From contig NZ_JACBZO010000001.1 of the NCBI RefSeq assembly GCF_013409005.1, positions 310,001 through 374,000 on the forward strand: a stretch of 64,000 bases of DNA. The letters are read 5' to 3'. Below are positions 8,771-18,324 of this stretch, piece by piece. Both the position numbers and the translations under genes were made by a program. Source of the stretch: Demequina lutea (GTDB lineage: Bacteria > Actinomycetota > Actinomycetes > Actinomycetales > Demequinaceae). Each line of letters opens with the position of its first letter. The first letter of the stretch is position 1. The notes beneath the pieces were generated by a model. The model had not been told where the DNA came from. It saw only the letters and a program-made list of their open reading frames with translations, and did no database searches.

Positions 8771-8873
8771 AGTGGGTCACCACGTACCCGCTGGCTCCTC
8801 GCGGGTGCCCCAGTGGGTCACCACGTACCCGCTGGCTCCTCGCGGGTGCCCCAGTGGGTCACCACGTACCCGC
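8771..8873. repeat. 41-bp tandem repeat, about 2.5 copies
   Basis: Units begin at 8771, 8812 and 8853 with AGTGGGTCACCACGTACCCG; the first two are full length and identical, the third stops after 21 bp. Each full unit holds ACCCGC...GCGGGT, able to form a small hairpin. The array lies between the convergent metallopeptidase and permease genes, so it could give repeated terminator hairpins. Confidence 0.85.
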
Positions 8874-8928
8874 CGACGCCAGAACGCCGCGCCCCCTGCG
8901 GTAGGGAACGCGGCGTCCGATGGAGGTC

Positions 8929-10338
8929 TTACCTCTTCTTGATGGGAGGCTTGACCGTCGGCTTACCAGCGGCGGCCCTTACCGCTACGACGTCGGCCTC
9001 AACGAGCGCCGGTGAGGTGGGCAGCTGGTCCTGAGTGCCGCGCACCTTGGCAACCCACGAGAGTCCGTGGTAGATCACGAGAGCCGCGATCGTGCCGAGC
9101 GCGATGCCCTCGAACACCATCGAGCCCCAGTGGGCCGTGTAGTTGGCCGTTCCCACGATCAGCGCCACTGCGGCCGTCACGAGGTTCACGGGGTGAGAGA
9201 AGTTCACGCCATTTTGGACCCAGATGCGGGCGCCCAGGACGGCGATCAGGCCGAACAGGAGTGTGGCGAGTCCCCCAAGCACACCTACGGGAATCACCGA
9301 CACGACCGCGCCGAACTTCGGCACGAGGCTCAGAACGAGGGCGAAGGCTGCGGCCACCCAGTAGGCGAGCGTGGAGTACACCCGGGTCGCAGCCATCACG
9401 CCGATGTTCTCGGCGTACGTGGTGGTGCCCGAGCCGCCGCCGAGGCCCGCGATGGTCGTCGCGACACCGTCCGCAAAGAGCGCGCGGCCAGTGACAGCGT
9501 CCAGGTTCCTGTCCGTCATTGCCGCGACGGACTTCACGTGGCCGATGTTCTCGGCGATGAGCACGATCACCACGGGGACGAAGGCGACCAACACCGAGCC
9601 GTCGAAGCTCGGGTGGTGGTAGGCCGGCAGGCCGAACCAGTGGGCGGCGCCGACGACGTCGCCAGCGCCCTTCCACTCGCCCCGGATGGCGGCAAACAGA
9701 GAACCGATCACCGCGCCAGCAAGAATGGCAATGCGGCCCAGGAAGCCCTTGGAGATCACCATGAGCAGCAGCACCGCCGCAAGCGTCACCAAGGCCGTCC
9801 ATGGGCTGGCATCCCACATCCCCTTGGCGGTGGTAGCGAGGTTGAGACCGATGAGCGCCACGATGGTACCTGTGACGGCGGGGGGCATAATCTTCTGAAT
9901 CCAGCCGCCGCCAAGGGCGTTCACAAGTGCGCCAACCACAGCGAGCAGCAGGCCAGCCAGCAGGATGCCGCCAAGACCCTTACCGATGGTCGCGGCGTCG
10001 AGGGGGGCGTTGGCGGCAGTCACGCCCGCAGCGGCGAGCGGCGCGATGAACGCGAAGCTCGAGCCGAGGTACGACGGCACCTTGTTGCCCGTGATCGTGA
10101 GGAAGAGTGCCGTGCCGATTGCGCTGAAGAAGAGGGTGGTAGCTGCGGGCATCCCCGTGATCGCCGGGACGAGCAGGGTCGAGCCCATCATGGCGAGCAC
10201 GTGCTGCGCGCCGATCCCGATGGTGCGGGGGTAGGAGAGGCGCTCGTCGGGCGCTACGGCCTTCCCAACGCCGACGCGCTTGCCGTTGCCGTGGACCTGC
10301 CAACTAAAAAAGCTACTGAGCTTGTCAAGAGTTGCCAT
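8929..10338 (-). CDS. NCS2-family uracil/xanthine permease
   Basis: 469 aa with about 12-14 hydrophobic segments. NCS2 features are visible: GAQHVLAMMGSTLLVP near the N-terminus, PSYLGSSFAFIAP, and GGSGTTTYAENIGVMAATRV, which carries the conserved ENIG substrate/proton-site region. Such proteins import uracil, xanthine or uric acid with protons; I favour uracil type from the overall pattern but the base is not certain. The 5' leader (10339-10448) contains CCGGG/CCCGG arms and no ribosome-bound element that I recognise. Transcribed alone, convergent with the metallopeptidase. Confidence 0.88.
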   Translation of the reverse strand: MATLDKLSSFFSWQVHGNGKRVGVGKAVAPDERLSYPRTIGIGAQHVLAMMGSTLLVPAITGMPAATTLFFSAIGTALFLTITGNKVPSYLGSSFAFIAPLAAAGVTAANAPLDAATIGKGLGGILLAGLLLAVVGALVNALGGGWIQKIMPPAVTGTIVALIGLNLATTAKGMWDASPWTALVTLAAVLLLMVISKGFLGRIAILAGAVIGSLFAAIRGEWKGAGDVVGAAHWFGLPAYHHPSFDGSVLVAFVPVVIVLIAENIGHVKSVAAMTDRNLDAVTGRALFADGVATTIAGLGGGSGTTTYAENIGVMAATRVYSTLAYWVAAAFALVLSLVPKFGAVVSVIPVGVLGGLATLLFGLIAVLGARIWVQNGVNFSHPVNLVTAAVALIVGTANYTAHWGSMVFEGIALGTIAALVIYHGLSWVAKVRGTQDQLPTSPALVEADVVAVRAAAGKPTVKPPIKKR

Positions 10339-10472
10339 TGAGGGGGTTCCTTCGCCTTTGAGTAATCCCTAGCCGGGCTTGCCAGTGCACCCGGTCGTTT
10401 CGAACTCTAGGGGCAGAAGGTCCCTGGTGGAATAGGTAGCTGGTCCCCGTGTCGCGGGAAGCACTCAAGACG

Positions 10473-11447
10473 TCAGGGACGCGCGCTCCATGCGCTCATT
10501 GCCATGTCCCTCAAGGAGTGGCGTGTTGCCCAGTCGAGGTCGCGAGCGGCGAGGGTGCCATCGGCGACGATGCGGGCGGGGTCGCCCTCGCGACGCGGGC
10601 CGATCACGGGCTCCGCAGTGGATCCCGCCGCGCGTTGAAGGGCGTCGACGAGCTCGCGAACGGACGACCCCTCTCCGGATCCCAGGTTGTACACCGGCGC
10701 CAAGGCTTCGCCTGCGGCAAGCTTGCGGGCCGCCACGACGTGCGCGGCGGCGATGTCGCTCACGTGCACGTAGTCCCTCACGCACGTGCCGTCGGGAGTC
10801 GCGTAGTCGATGCCGTTGATCCGTGGCGCCTGGCCGGCCGCGAGAGCGGCAATGACCTTGGGGAACAGGTTGTGGGGCGAGGCGTCGTAGATGCCGTCAT
10901 CGCCGGAGCCCACCACGTTGAAGTAACGCAAGCTGGTCGCTACCAGGGGAGCCTCGGTGCTGGCGGTGGCACGAACCTGATCCCGGATGAGCCATTCTCC
11001 GATGAGCTTGGACTCTCCGTAGGGAGACTCGGGGGAGGTGGCGGTGTCCTCGGTGACCCGCTCGACGGGCGGCGTACCGTAGACCCCAGCCGAGGACGAG
11101 AACACCAGGCGGGAAACGGCCGCACGCGCCATCGCGTCGAGCAGGCTCTCCGTTCCGGTGACGTTCTGCCTATAGGTGTGAAGCGGACGCGCCACCGACT
11201 CTCCGGCGTACTTGAATCCCGCGCAGTGGATGACGCCGTCGATCGCATGCTCGCGCAGGGCGTCGGCGACCGCCTCGGTATCGAGTACCGAGGCGCGCAC
11301 GAAGGGCACGCCGTCGGGGACGAACTTCGCAATCCCCGAGGAGAGGTCGTCGAGCACCACGGGAGTCATCCCCGCAGCGGCCAGGGCCCGAACAATGTGC
11401 GCACCGATGTACCCGGCGCCGCCGGTCACCATCCACCGTGAGGTCAT
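10473..11447 (-). CDS. galE: UDP-glucose 4-epimerase
   Basis: 324 aa extended SDR. The NAD motif GGAGYIG is at residues 9-15, the catalytic YxxxK is YGESK with upstream SSSAGVYG, and the epimerase segment SLRYFNVVGS follows. It interconverts UDP-galactose and UDP-glucose in the Leloir pathway. It begins 4 bp after galK on the same strand, so the two form an operon. galT is not in the window. Confidence 0.93.
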   Translation of the reverse strand: MTSRWMVTGGAGYIGAHIVRALAAAGMTPVVLDDLSSGIAKFVPDGVPFVRASVLDTEAVADALREHAIDGVIHCAGFKYAGESVARPLHTYRQNVTGTESLLDAMARAAVSRLVFSSSAGVYGTPPVERVTEDTATSPESPYGESKLIGEWLIRDQVRATASTEAPLVATSLRYFNVVGSGDDGIYDASPHNLFPKVIAALAAGQAPRINGIDYATPDGTCVRDYVHVSDIAAAHVVAARKLAAGEALAPVYNLGSGEGSSVRELVDALQRAAGSTAEPVIGPRREGDPARIVADGTLAARDLDWATRHSLRDMAMSAWSARP

Positions 11448-11451
11448 CCGC

Positions 11452-12615
11452 TCATCCTTGCTCGTCGTGTCGCGCTCCGTCAGATGGTCTCACGCCGAAG
11501 ATGTGCGGGGCCTGCATCGACCTTGAGTCGAGCGCCTCGGTCACGGCCGCCGCGATGTCGTCCCATTTTGCAGTGGGGACCAACGCGATCGACGCGCCGC
11601 CGAACCCGCCCCCTGTGAGGCGGGCACCGAGCGCCCCGGCCTCGACGGCCACGTCGACGGCCACGTCGATCTCGGGCACGGAGATCTCGAAGTCGTCGCG
11701 CATCGAAGCGTGAGAACCGAGCATGAGGTCGCCGATGGCGGTGGGCCCCAGGGTGCCGAGCGCGCGTACCGTGTCGAGCACCCTCTCGTTCTCGGTCACG
11801 ACGTGGCGGACGCGCCGGAAGACACGGTCGGATAGGACGGCCTTTGCCCGCGGCAGGTCGGCAGGGCTGAGCGCGCGCAGCGTGGCGACTCCGAGTTCGG
11901 TGGCGCCCCTTTCACAGTCGGCCCGGCGCTCCTTGTAGCCGCCCGTCGCATGTGCGTGCTCGACCTTGGAGTCCATCACCATGATGGACAGTCCCGCCGC
12001 GGCAAGTCCGAGTTCCACTGTCTGAACCTCGCGGGATTGACAGTCGAGCAGTACCGCGTGGTCCTCGACCCCGAAGAGCGAGGCGGTCTGGTCCATGATT
12101 CCGGTGGGTGCGCCGACGGCGACGTTTTCCGCCCGCTGGCACGCGAGCACAAGTTCCATCGGCTCGAGGCCAAGGCCCCACAGCTCGTTGAGAGCGACGG
12201 CAACCGCGCACTCGATCGCCGCCGATGACGACAAGCCCGCGCCGATGGGAACGTCGGAAGCGATCGCGAGGTCGCAGCCCAGGAGGCGATCCGCGAGTCC
12301 CTTGCTGACGGCGACTTCGCGCAGAGCCCACGCGACTCCCAGGGGGTACGCCGACCATCCATCGAGGCCATCCGGAGTAAGCGAGGCGACTTTGACACAC
12401 ACGACTTCCGGTGAATGGGTGGACGCGACGCGGATGGAACCATCGTCTGTGACCTTGACCGCGCACTCAGTGCGGCGATCGATCGCAAAGGGCAGCACCA
12501 AGCCGTCGTTGTAGTCAGTGTGCTCGCCGACAAGGTTAACGCGCCCTGGAGCCGACCACGTTCCGTCGGGATATGAGCCAAACGCCGCGGCGTGGGCTTC
12601 AACTGACGTGGTCAT
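11452..12615 (-). CDS. galK: Galactokinase
   Basis: 387 aa GHMP kinase. The galactokinase signature GEHTDYNDGLVLP is at about residues 30-42, the phosphate-binding loop GAGLSSSAAIE at about 128-138, and the C-terminal GGGFGGASIAL motif near 357. It phosphorylates galactose to galactose 1-phosphate. It leads the galKE operon and is divergent from a LacI regulator whose putative operator lies in the shared 320-bp intergenic region. Confidence 0.94.
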   Translation of the reverse strand: MTTSVEAHAAAFGSYPDGTWSAPGRVNLVGEHTDYNDGLVLPFAIDRRTECAVKVTDDGSIRVASTHSPEVVCVKVASLTPDGLDGWSAYPLGVAWALREVAVSKGLADRLLGCDLAIASDVPIGAGLSSSAAIECAVAVALNELWGLGLEPMELVLACQRAENVAVGAPTGIMDQTASLFGVEDHAVLLDCQSREVQTVELGLAAAGLSIMVMDSKVEHAHATGGYKERRADCERGATELGVATLRALSPADLPRAKAVLSDRVFRRVRHVVTENERVLDTVRALGTLGPTAIGDLMLGSHASMRDDFEISVPEIDVAVDVAVEAGALGARLTGGGFGGASIALVPTAKWDDIAAAVTEALDSRSMQAPHIFGVRPSDGARHDEQG

Positions 12616-12817
12616 GAATGTCCTCGTTGCAGATCGCGCTTCCCGAACATCGTGCCTGGTTGATGCCGAGAATGGAAGTCTCGACAGGGGCAGGACAGAC
12701 GGCGTACCGTGTCGCGGTTCTCATGCGCCGCATCGTTGCTGTGCGCCATTGCCCAGGCCCCATTCTCAGATAGTCCGCGCCAGCGCACCATCATTCATCG
12801 AAGTGTTTCTTCGACTG

Positions 12818-12833
12818 ATGTTATCGTGAACAT
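12818..12833. promoter_or_regulatory. LacI-type operator between galK and lacI-like gene
   Basis: ATGTTATCGTGAACAT is an imperfect palindrome matching the site in the sugar-importer promoter (14057-14072) at 14 of 16 positions. It lies about 100 bp before the regulator start and 200 bp before galK, within a 319-bp divergent intergenic region (12616-12934). I see no other clear element there. Confidence 0.55.
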
Positions 12834-12934
12834 TGGTCAGGTGTGGCCCGTTCTTTCGCGGCAAAGGTGGCGGGTTCTCGCATCGGCGCGAAGAGGCCGG
12901 CCGCATTCGCATCAATGGTGAGCGGAGGTTTCGG

Positions 12935-13972
12935 ATGGCGGTACCGCGTTCGGCGCGCGTGCCCAAGGCGGAGCGCGCACCAAGCATGCACGACGTTGCC
13001 ACTCGCGCCGGGGTGTCGCACCAGACCGTTTCGCGGGTCCTCAACGGCTTTGCCGGAGTCAGGCCCGGAACCAAGGCCGACGTCTTGGCGGCCATCGGGG
13101 AGCTCGGCTACCGCCGCAACAACGCCGCGCGCAGTCTTGTGCTTGGCCGTTCCCACGCCATCGGCGTTTTGGTCCCCAACGGGCCCAACTTCGGGCCGAC
13201 TTCGAGCCTGTACGCGGTGGAGCGAGCGATCAGGGAGGCGGGCTTTCAGCCGCTCGTGACCGTCACGCCAGAGGACACGCAGTCCGTTCTGGGCGCGCTC
13301 GACTTTCTCTTCGACCACGCGGTCGAGGCGCTCGTGGTCATGGCGTCCGTGCGCAACTTTTTGGCCGCGATCGACGCGTACGACGCTGGGGTGCCCGTCG
13401 CGTACCTGCTGACTGGAGACGAACGCGCACCGTGGTCGGTGTCCGTCAACCAGGGGGAGGGCGTCGCGTTGGCGATTGCGCACCTGGTAAGCCACGGTCA
13501 CGAGAGGATCCAGCACTTGGCCGGTCCTTTGACGTCCACCGAGGCGCTGCTGCGCGTGGAGGCGATCGGCGTCGAGTATGAACGCCACGGACTGGCGCCT
13601 CTTCCGACGCTGTATGGGGACTGGACGCCGTTGTCTGGCTATGAGCTCGCCGACCAGCTGGATCCGTCGACCACCGCGGTCTTTTGCGGAAACGACCAGA
13701 TGGCCATGGGTTTGATTCACGCACTGGTCGATGCTGGACTTCGCATCCCGGCCGACATGTCGGTCGTTGGCTTCGACGACATCCCGGAGTCTGCGTTCAT
13801 CCTGCCGCCCCTCACCACCATCAAACAGGACTTTCCTGCGGTGGGTGAGCTGGCCGTCGAACTGCTCGTTGCCGCCATCAGCGGCCACGAACTGCCGGAC
13901 ACGACGCCACTTTCCGCCGAGTTGATTGTGCGAGCGTCCGTCGCCGCCCCGAGGGCGTCCGCACGCCGTTAG
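12935..13972 (+). CDS. LacI-family regulator of the sugar importer (inferred)
   Basis: 345 aa from ATG 12935, chosen because GGAGG (12924-12928) precedes it by 6 nt; the frame stays open upstream without a ribosome site. The HTH reads MHDVATRAGVSHQTVSRVLN, followed by the hinge (NNAARSL) and a sugar-binding-type effector domain ending with VVGFDDIPES...LTTIKQD. It lies just upstream of the ChvE-GguAB-type operon, and a shared 16-bp operator occurs in its own promoter region and overlapping the importer -10. It is probably an autoregulated repressor that responds to a sugar. Confidence 0.9.
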   Translation: MAVPRSARVPKAERAPSMHDVATRAGVSHQTVSRVLNGFAGVRPGTKADVLAAIGELGYRRNNAARSLVLGRSHAIGVLVPNGPNFGPTSSLYAVERAIREAGFQPLVTVTPEDTQSVLGALDFLFDHAVEALVVMASVRNFLAAIDAYDAGVPVAYLLTGDERAPWSVSVNQGEGVALAIAHLVSHGHERIQHLAGPLTSTEALLRVEAIGVEYERHGLAPLPTLYGDWTPLSGYELADQLDPSTTAVFCGNDQMAMGLIHALVDAGLRIPADMSVVGFDDIPESAFILPPLTTIKQDFPAVGELAVELLVAAISGHELPDTTPLSAELIVRASVAAPRASARR

Positions 13973-14045
13973 CGGTTCGCGCTGGACCTTTCCAGCGTTT
14001 GTTGTGGCCAAGATGCGCCTTAACCGAATCGTGACCCCGGCGCGA

Positions 14046-14075
14046 TTGACACCGTGATGTGAACGTGAACATAAT
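14046..14075 (+). promoter_or_regulatory. Promoter and operator of the multiple-sugar importer operon
   Basis: TTGACA (14046-14051) and CATAAT (14070-14075) are 18 bp apart. ATGTGAACGTGAACAT (14057-14072) fills the spacer and enters the -10, so a bound repressor would exclude RNA polymerase. It resembles the site at 12818-12833 (14 of 16 positions). Confidence 0.7.
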
Positions 14076-14127
14076 TCGAGAACCACCATTCTCACGGCTC
14101 ACGTGGGGTGGATCTCAAGGAGGAGAT

Positions 14128-15294
14128 ATGAAAGCGAAGCAGCTCTACGCTGTGGCTGCCGCAGGCGTGATTGCGCTGGCGCTCGCCGCTTGTAGCGGTT
14201 CGGGAGCCGGTACCACGACCACGTCGGCCGCCCCCGCAACGAATAGCGCGGCTCCCGCCGCCGGCGGCCTCATCGGCGTCGCAATGCCTACCGAAACCTC
14301 GTCGCGCTGGATTGCCGACGGCAAGGCCGTCAAGTCCGGCCTCGAAGGCCTGGGATACAAGGTTGACCTTGAGTACGCGGGCGACGACATTCCCACGCAG
14401 TCCCAGCAGATCGACAAGATGATTCTCAACGGCGCCAAGGTGCTGATCATCGCCGCCATCGATGGCACCGCGCTGTCGACTCAGCTTGACGCCGCCGCCA
14501 AGGCCGGCATCAAGGTCATCGCGTACGACCGACTCATTCGTGACTCGGCCAACGTTGACTTCTACGTGTCGTTTGACAACTACAAGGTGGGCGTCCAGCA
14601 GGCGACCTCGCTGCTCGTCGGCCTCGGGCTGCTCAAGGAAGACGGCTCGAAGGGCACTGCCACCGGTCCGTTCAACATCGAACTGTTCGCTGGTTCGCTC
14701 GATGACAACAACGCGGCCTTCTTCTTCAACGGCGCGGTCGACACCCTCAAGCCCTACATCGATGCGAAGACGCTCGTCGTGAAGTCGGGTCAGACCGCCA
14801 TCGAACAGGTCGCTACTCTGCGCTGGGACCAGGCGACCGCTCAGGCCCGCATGGACAACCTGCTGACGTCGACCTACGCCGACGGAACCAAGGTTGACGG
14901 CGTGCTGTCGCCCTACGACGGCATCTCGCGCGGCATCATCACGTCGCTCCAGAACGGTGGCTACAAGGGCACTGTCGGCAACGGCTTCCCAGTCGTCACC
15001 GGTCAGGACTCCGAGATTGACTCGGTCAAGCTCATTGCCGACGGCGTGCAGTTCTCGTCGATCTTCAAGGACACCCGCAAGCTCGCCGAACAGGCCGTGA
15101 CGGCCACGCAGGCTTACCTCACGGGCAAGGAGCCGGTCGCGAACGACACCAAGTCGTACAACAATGGCGTCAAGGTTGTCCCGTCCTTCCTGCTTCAGTC
15201 GGACATCGTGTACAAGGACACGATCACGCCGCTGCTGGTGGACTCGGGCTACTGGACCGCCGCTGAGGTCGCTTCTGGAGTTGCTGCAGGCTAA
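14128..15294 (+). CDS. chvE: Multiple-sugar ABC transporter substrate-binding lipoprotein, ChvE type
   Basis: 388 aa from ATG 14128 after AAGGAGGAG; the frame is open upstream but overlaps the promoter. Signal peptide with lipobox LAAC, a Thr/Ser/Ala linker, then a type I sugar-binding fold ([18 protein letters not shown], later [22 protein letters not shown]), which is the ChvE/XylF pattern. It captures monosaccharides such as glucose, galactose, arabinose or xylose at the cell surface; specificity cannot be told from the sequence alone. First gene of the operon with the ATPase and permease below, near galKE. Confidence 0.9.
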   Translation: MKAKQLYAVAAAGVIALALAACSGSGAGTTTTSAAPATNSAAPAAGGLIGVAMPTETSSRWIADGKAVKSGLEGLGYKVDLEYAGDDIPTQSQQIDKMILNGAKVLIIAAIDGTALSTQLDAAAKAGIKVIAYDRLIRDSANVDFYVSFDNYKVGVQQATSLLVGLGLLKEDGSKGTATGPFNIELFAGSLDDNNAAFFFNGAVDTLKPYIDAKTLVVKSGQTAIEQVATLRWDQATAQARMDNLLTSTYADGTKVDGVLSPYDGISRGIITSLQNGGYKGTVGNGFPVVTGQDSEIDSVKLIADGVQFSSIFKDTRKLAEQAVTATQAYLTGKEPVANDTKSYNNGVKVVPSFLLQSDIVYKDTITPLLVDSGYWTAAEVASGVAAG

Positions 15295-15310
15295 GACCGC
15301 TCGTCTGTTC

Positions 15311-15348
15311 GTTCCGGTACCGGGTGCGCTTTGGCCCGGTACCGGAAC
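15311..15348 (+). other. Strong intercistronic hairpin between binding protein and ATPase genes
   Basis: GTTCCGGTACCGGG (15311-15324) pairs perfectly with CCCGGTACCGGAAC (15335-15348) around a 10-nt loop. It starts 16 nt past the binding-protein stop and has no T-run. In comparable sugar importers such hairpins protect the binding-protein mRNA or partly terminate, giving excess binding protein over membrane subunits. Confidence 0.75.
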
Positions 15349-15415
15349 GGCGCCACCCCCACGGCCCAAGCAATACGGCCCCGACCCACACGAACCGACC
15401 AACGGAGGTAGGCAC

Positions 15416-16975
15416 GTGTCCACCATCCTCGAGATGCGTGACATCACCAAGACTTTCCCCGGCGTGCTTGCCCTGTCTCACGTCAGCATGAAGGTCGAAG
15501 AAGGCGAAATCCACGCGATCTGCGGCGAAAACGGCGCAGGCAAGTCGACCCTGATGAAGGTGCTCTCAGGCGTCTACCCACACGGCAGTTACGACGGTGA
15601 GATCGAGTTCGAGGGCAACATCGTCAAGTTCAATTCGCTCAACGACTCCGAGCGCGCTGGCGTCGTCATCATTCACCAGGAACTCGCGCTCATCCCGCGC
15701 CTCACGATCGCCGAAAACATCTTTCTTGGCAACGAGCGACGCAACGCCGTGGGCCTCATCGACTGGAACCGCGCCAATCACGAGGCGACCGAACTGATGA
15801 AGCAGGTCGGGTTGTACGAGAACCCGATGACGCCCATCAACCAGCTCGGAGTCGGCAAGCAGCAGCTCATCGAGATCGCCAAGGCGCTCTCGAAGGAGGT
15901 GAAGCTCCTCATCCTCGACGAGCCCACCGCGGCACTCAACGACACGGACTCCGCGCACTTGCTCGACCTGTTGCGTTCCCTTAAGGCGCGCGGCATCACG
16001 AGCATCATGATTTCGCACAAGCTCAACGAGATCGAGGCCATCGCCGACACCACCACGGTGATCCGTGATGGTAAAACGATCGAGCACCTCGACATGTCGG
16101 ACCCGGACGCTGACCAGGACCGCATCATTCGCGGGATGGTGGGTCGCGACCTCAAGCACCGCTACCCGGAGCGCACGCCGCACATCGGCGAAGAGCTCTT
16201 CCGGGTCGAGGACTGGAGCGTGTATCACCCCACCCAGCAGGACCGCATCGTCGTCGACAACGCCTCCTTCTTTGTGAGGGCAGGCGAGGTGGTGGGACTC
16301 GCAGGTCTCATGGGAGCCGGTCGCACGGAACTCGCCATGAGCGTGTTCGGCCGTGCATATGGTCGCGCGCACTCGGGACGCATCTTCAAGAACGGCAAGG
16401 AGTTGCGGCTGCGTTCCGTGTCAGACGCGATCGCCAACGGGATCGCGTACGTCACGGAGGACCGCAAGCGCTTCGGACTCAACCTGATCGAGGACGTGCG
16501 ACGCAACATCTCCGGGGCCGCGCTGGGCAAGATGTCCAAGCGAGGCTTCGTCAACGGCAACGAGGAGATCAAGGTCGCCGAGGATTACCGCACGTCGATG
16601 AACATCAAGACCCCGTCGGTCATGAAGGTCGTGGGTCAGCTCTCGGGCGGCAACCAGCAGAAGGTCGTGTTGTCCAAGTGGATCTACACGGACGCCGACG
16701 TGGTGATTCTCGACGAACCCACGCGCGGCATCGACGTGGGTGCCAAGTATGAGATCTACACGATCGTCAATCGCCTGGCTGCCGAGGGCAAGGCGGTCAT
16801 CGTGATCTCCTCTGAGTTGCCGGAACTGCTCGGCACGTGCGATCGCATCTACACCATCGCCTTCGGGCGAGTCACCGGGGTTCTCGACGTCGCCGACGCG
16901 ACTCAGGAGTCCCTCATGAAGCTCATGACCCAAGAACGAACATCCGCGCGCTCGGGCGCCGGAGAAAAGGAGTAG
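15416..16975 (+). CDS. gguA: Multiple-sugar ABC transporter ATP-binding protein, GguA/MmsA type
   Basis: 519 aa from GTG 15416 preceded by GGAGG. Two fused ATPase domains: the first has Walker [10 protein letters not shown], a degenerate signature LGVGKQQ and Walker [12 protein letters not shown]; the second has the modified P-loop GLMGAGRTE and the signature LSGGNQQK with [12 protein letters not shown]. This asymmetric double ATPase is typical of ribose/ChvE-type importers. Ends 7 bp before the permease gene. Confidence 0.93.
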   Translation: MSTILEMRDITKTFPGVLALSHVSMKVEEGEIHAICGENGAGKSTLMKVLSGVYPHGSYDGEIEFEGNIVKFNSLNDSERAGVVIIHQELALIPRLTIAENIFLGNERRNAVGLIDWNRANHEATELMKQVGLYENPMTPINQLGVGKQQLIEIAKALSKEVKLLILDEPTAALNDTDSAHLLDLLRSLKARGITSIMISHKLNEIEAIADTTTVIRDGKTIEHLDMSDPDADQDRIIRGMVGRDLKHRYPERTPHIGEELFRVEDWSVYHPTQQDRIVVDNASFFVRAGEVVGLAGLMGAGRTELAMSVFGRAYGRAHSGRIFKNGKELRLRSVSDAIANGIAYVTEDRKRFGLNLIEDVRRNISGAALGKMSKRGFVNGNEEIKVAEDYRTSMNIKTPSVMKVVGQLSGGNQQKVVLSKWIYTDADVVILDEPTRGIDVGAKYEIYTIVNRLAAEGKAVIVISSELPELLGTCDRIYTIAFGRVTGVLDVADATQESLMKLMTQERTSARSGAGEKE

Positions 16976-16982
16976 GCGACCC

Positions 16983-18227
16983 ATGTCGGACAACGCCAAC
17001 CCGAACGACACGGCGACGATGAGCGTCACCGCATCGCCCCTGGCAGACCCTGGCTCTCACGAAAGCATGGGCAATCGCCTCGTGGGCAACCTGCGCGAAA
17101 GCGGAATCGTCCTGGCCTTCGTGGCCATCGTCGCGCTGTTCACCTTCCTGACTCACGGCAAGCTGCTGGTCGCGGACAACATCACGAACGTCGTGCTGCA
17201 GTACTCCTACATCCTGGTGCTCGCCATCGGCATGGTGATCGTCATCATCGGCGGCCACATCGACCTGTCGGTGGGTGCCGTGGTGGCGCTCACGGGCGGC
17301 CTCTCCGCGGTGCTCGTCATCAAGGACGGGCATCCATGGTGGGTCGGCGTGCTCGCGGCCATAGGCGTGGGCCTCCTCGTGGGCGTGTGGCAAGGGTTCT
17401 GGGTCGCGTTCGTTGGGATACCGGCGTTCATCACGACTCTTGCAGGCATGCTCCTCTTCCGCGGCTTGGCGTGGGGGGTGCTTCACAACGTGTCGCTGTC
17501 GGGCTTCCCGAAGCCCTACCAGGACATCGGAAATGGCTTCTTCAATGGCGTCATGGGCGGCAACGGCTACGACCTCTTCACGCTTGTCGTCTTCGCCATT
17601 GCGCTTGTTGGCTACGCCTTTGGTTCCTACCGTGCTCGTCGCGCCCGCATGGCCTACAACCAGCCGGTGGCCTCGATACCGGTATTCGCTCTCAAGGTCC
17701 TGGCCGTGTCGGCCGTAGTCATGTGGTTCGCGTGGCAACTCGCCCACGCCCGCGGGCTTCCGTACGTCCTGATCATCCTCGGCAGCTTGGTGATAATCTA
17801 CACGGTGGTCACGACTCGCACGGTGTTCGGCCGCCACGTGTACGCGATCGGTGGCAACCTCGCTGCCGCGACACTTTCGGGCGTCAAGGTCAAGTGGGTC
17901 AACTTCGGCATCATGCTCAACATGGGCTTCCTCTCCGGTGTGGCTGGCGTGTTGTTCTCGGCCCGCCTCAATAGCGCCCAGCCGAACGCAGGAACCGGGT
18001 TCGAGCTCGACGCGATCGCTGCATGCTTCATCGGCGGTGCGGCCGTGACGGGCGGCGTCGGTCGTGTGACCGGCGCGATCGTCGGTGGTCTCGTCATGGC
18101 GGTGCTGTCAAACGGCATGCTGCTGATGGGCGAGCCTCTGGGCACCCAGCAGATCGTCAAGGGCCTCGTCCTTGTCGCGGCAGTGGCGTTCGACGTGATC
18201 AACAAGCGCCGCGCAGGTACGAGGTAG
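16983..18227 (+). CDS. gguB: Multiple-sugar ABC transporter permease, GguB/MmsB type
   Basis: 414 aa, longer than RbsC-type permeases (about 330), as expected for the GguB group. About ten hydrophobic segments; conserved IDLSVGAVVALTGG and, near the C-terminus, IGGAAVTGGVGRVTGAIVGG. Forms the channel for the importer with the preceding ATPase and lipoprotein. A bidirectional terminator follows. Confidence 0.92.
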   Translation: MSDNANPNDTATMSVTASPLADPGSHESMGNRLVGNLRESGIVLAFVAIVALFTFLTHGKLLVADNITNVVLQYSYILVLAIGMVIVIIGGHIDLSVGAVVALTGGLSAVLVIKDGHPWWVGVLAAIGVGLLVGVWQGFWVAFVGIPAFITTLAGMLLFRGLAWGVLHNVSLSGFPKPYQDIGNGFFNGVMGGNGYDLFTLVVFAIALVGYAFGSYRARRARMAYNQPVASIPVFALKVLAVSAVVMWFAWQLAHARGLPYVLIILGSLVIIYTVVTTRTVFGRHVYAIGGNLAAATLSGVKVKWVNFGIMLNMGFLSGVAGVLFSARLNSAQPNAGTGFELDAIAACFIGGAAVTGGVGRVTGAIVGGLVMAVLSNGMLLMGEPLGTQQIVKGLVLVAAVAFDVINKRRAGTR

Positions 18228-18247
18228 CGAATAGCCGCCCCGCTTAG

Positions 18248-18290
18248 CAACGGGCCCGTATCGCGCTTTTGCGCCGATGCGGGCCCGTTG
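18248..18290. terminator. Bidirectional terminator
   Basis: CAACGGGCCCG (18248-18258) pairs with CGGGCCCGTTG (18280-18290), and the inner arms around a TTTT loop extend the stem. It lies between the importer operon and a convergent SDR gene. No long T-run. Confidence 0.75.
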
Positions 18291-18324
18291 CCTTGTCGCC
18301 ACCGTCACTGGACGGGCGCTTGCG

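Noticed and set aside
8771-8873. CRISPR-like array
   Set aside because: Units are direct tandem copies with no spacers and no cas genes nearby.
8929-10341. Long plus-strand open frame antisense to the NCS2 permease
   Set aside because: A shadow of GC-biased codon use; composition is Arg/Asp/His-rich and it has no family features, unlike the permease.
10339-10448. Riboswitch in the leader of the NCS2 permease gene
   Set aside because: There is a CCGGG/CCCGG hairpin but no conserved core of any riboswitch class that I can recognise.
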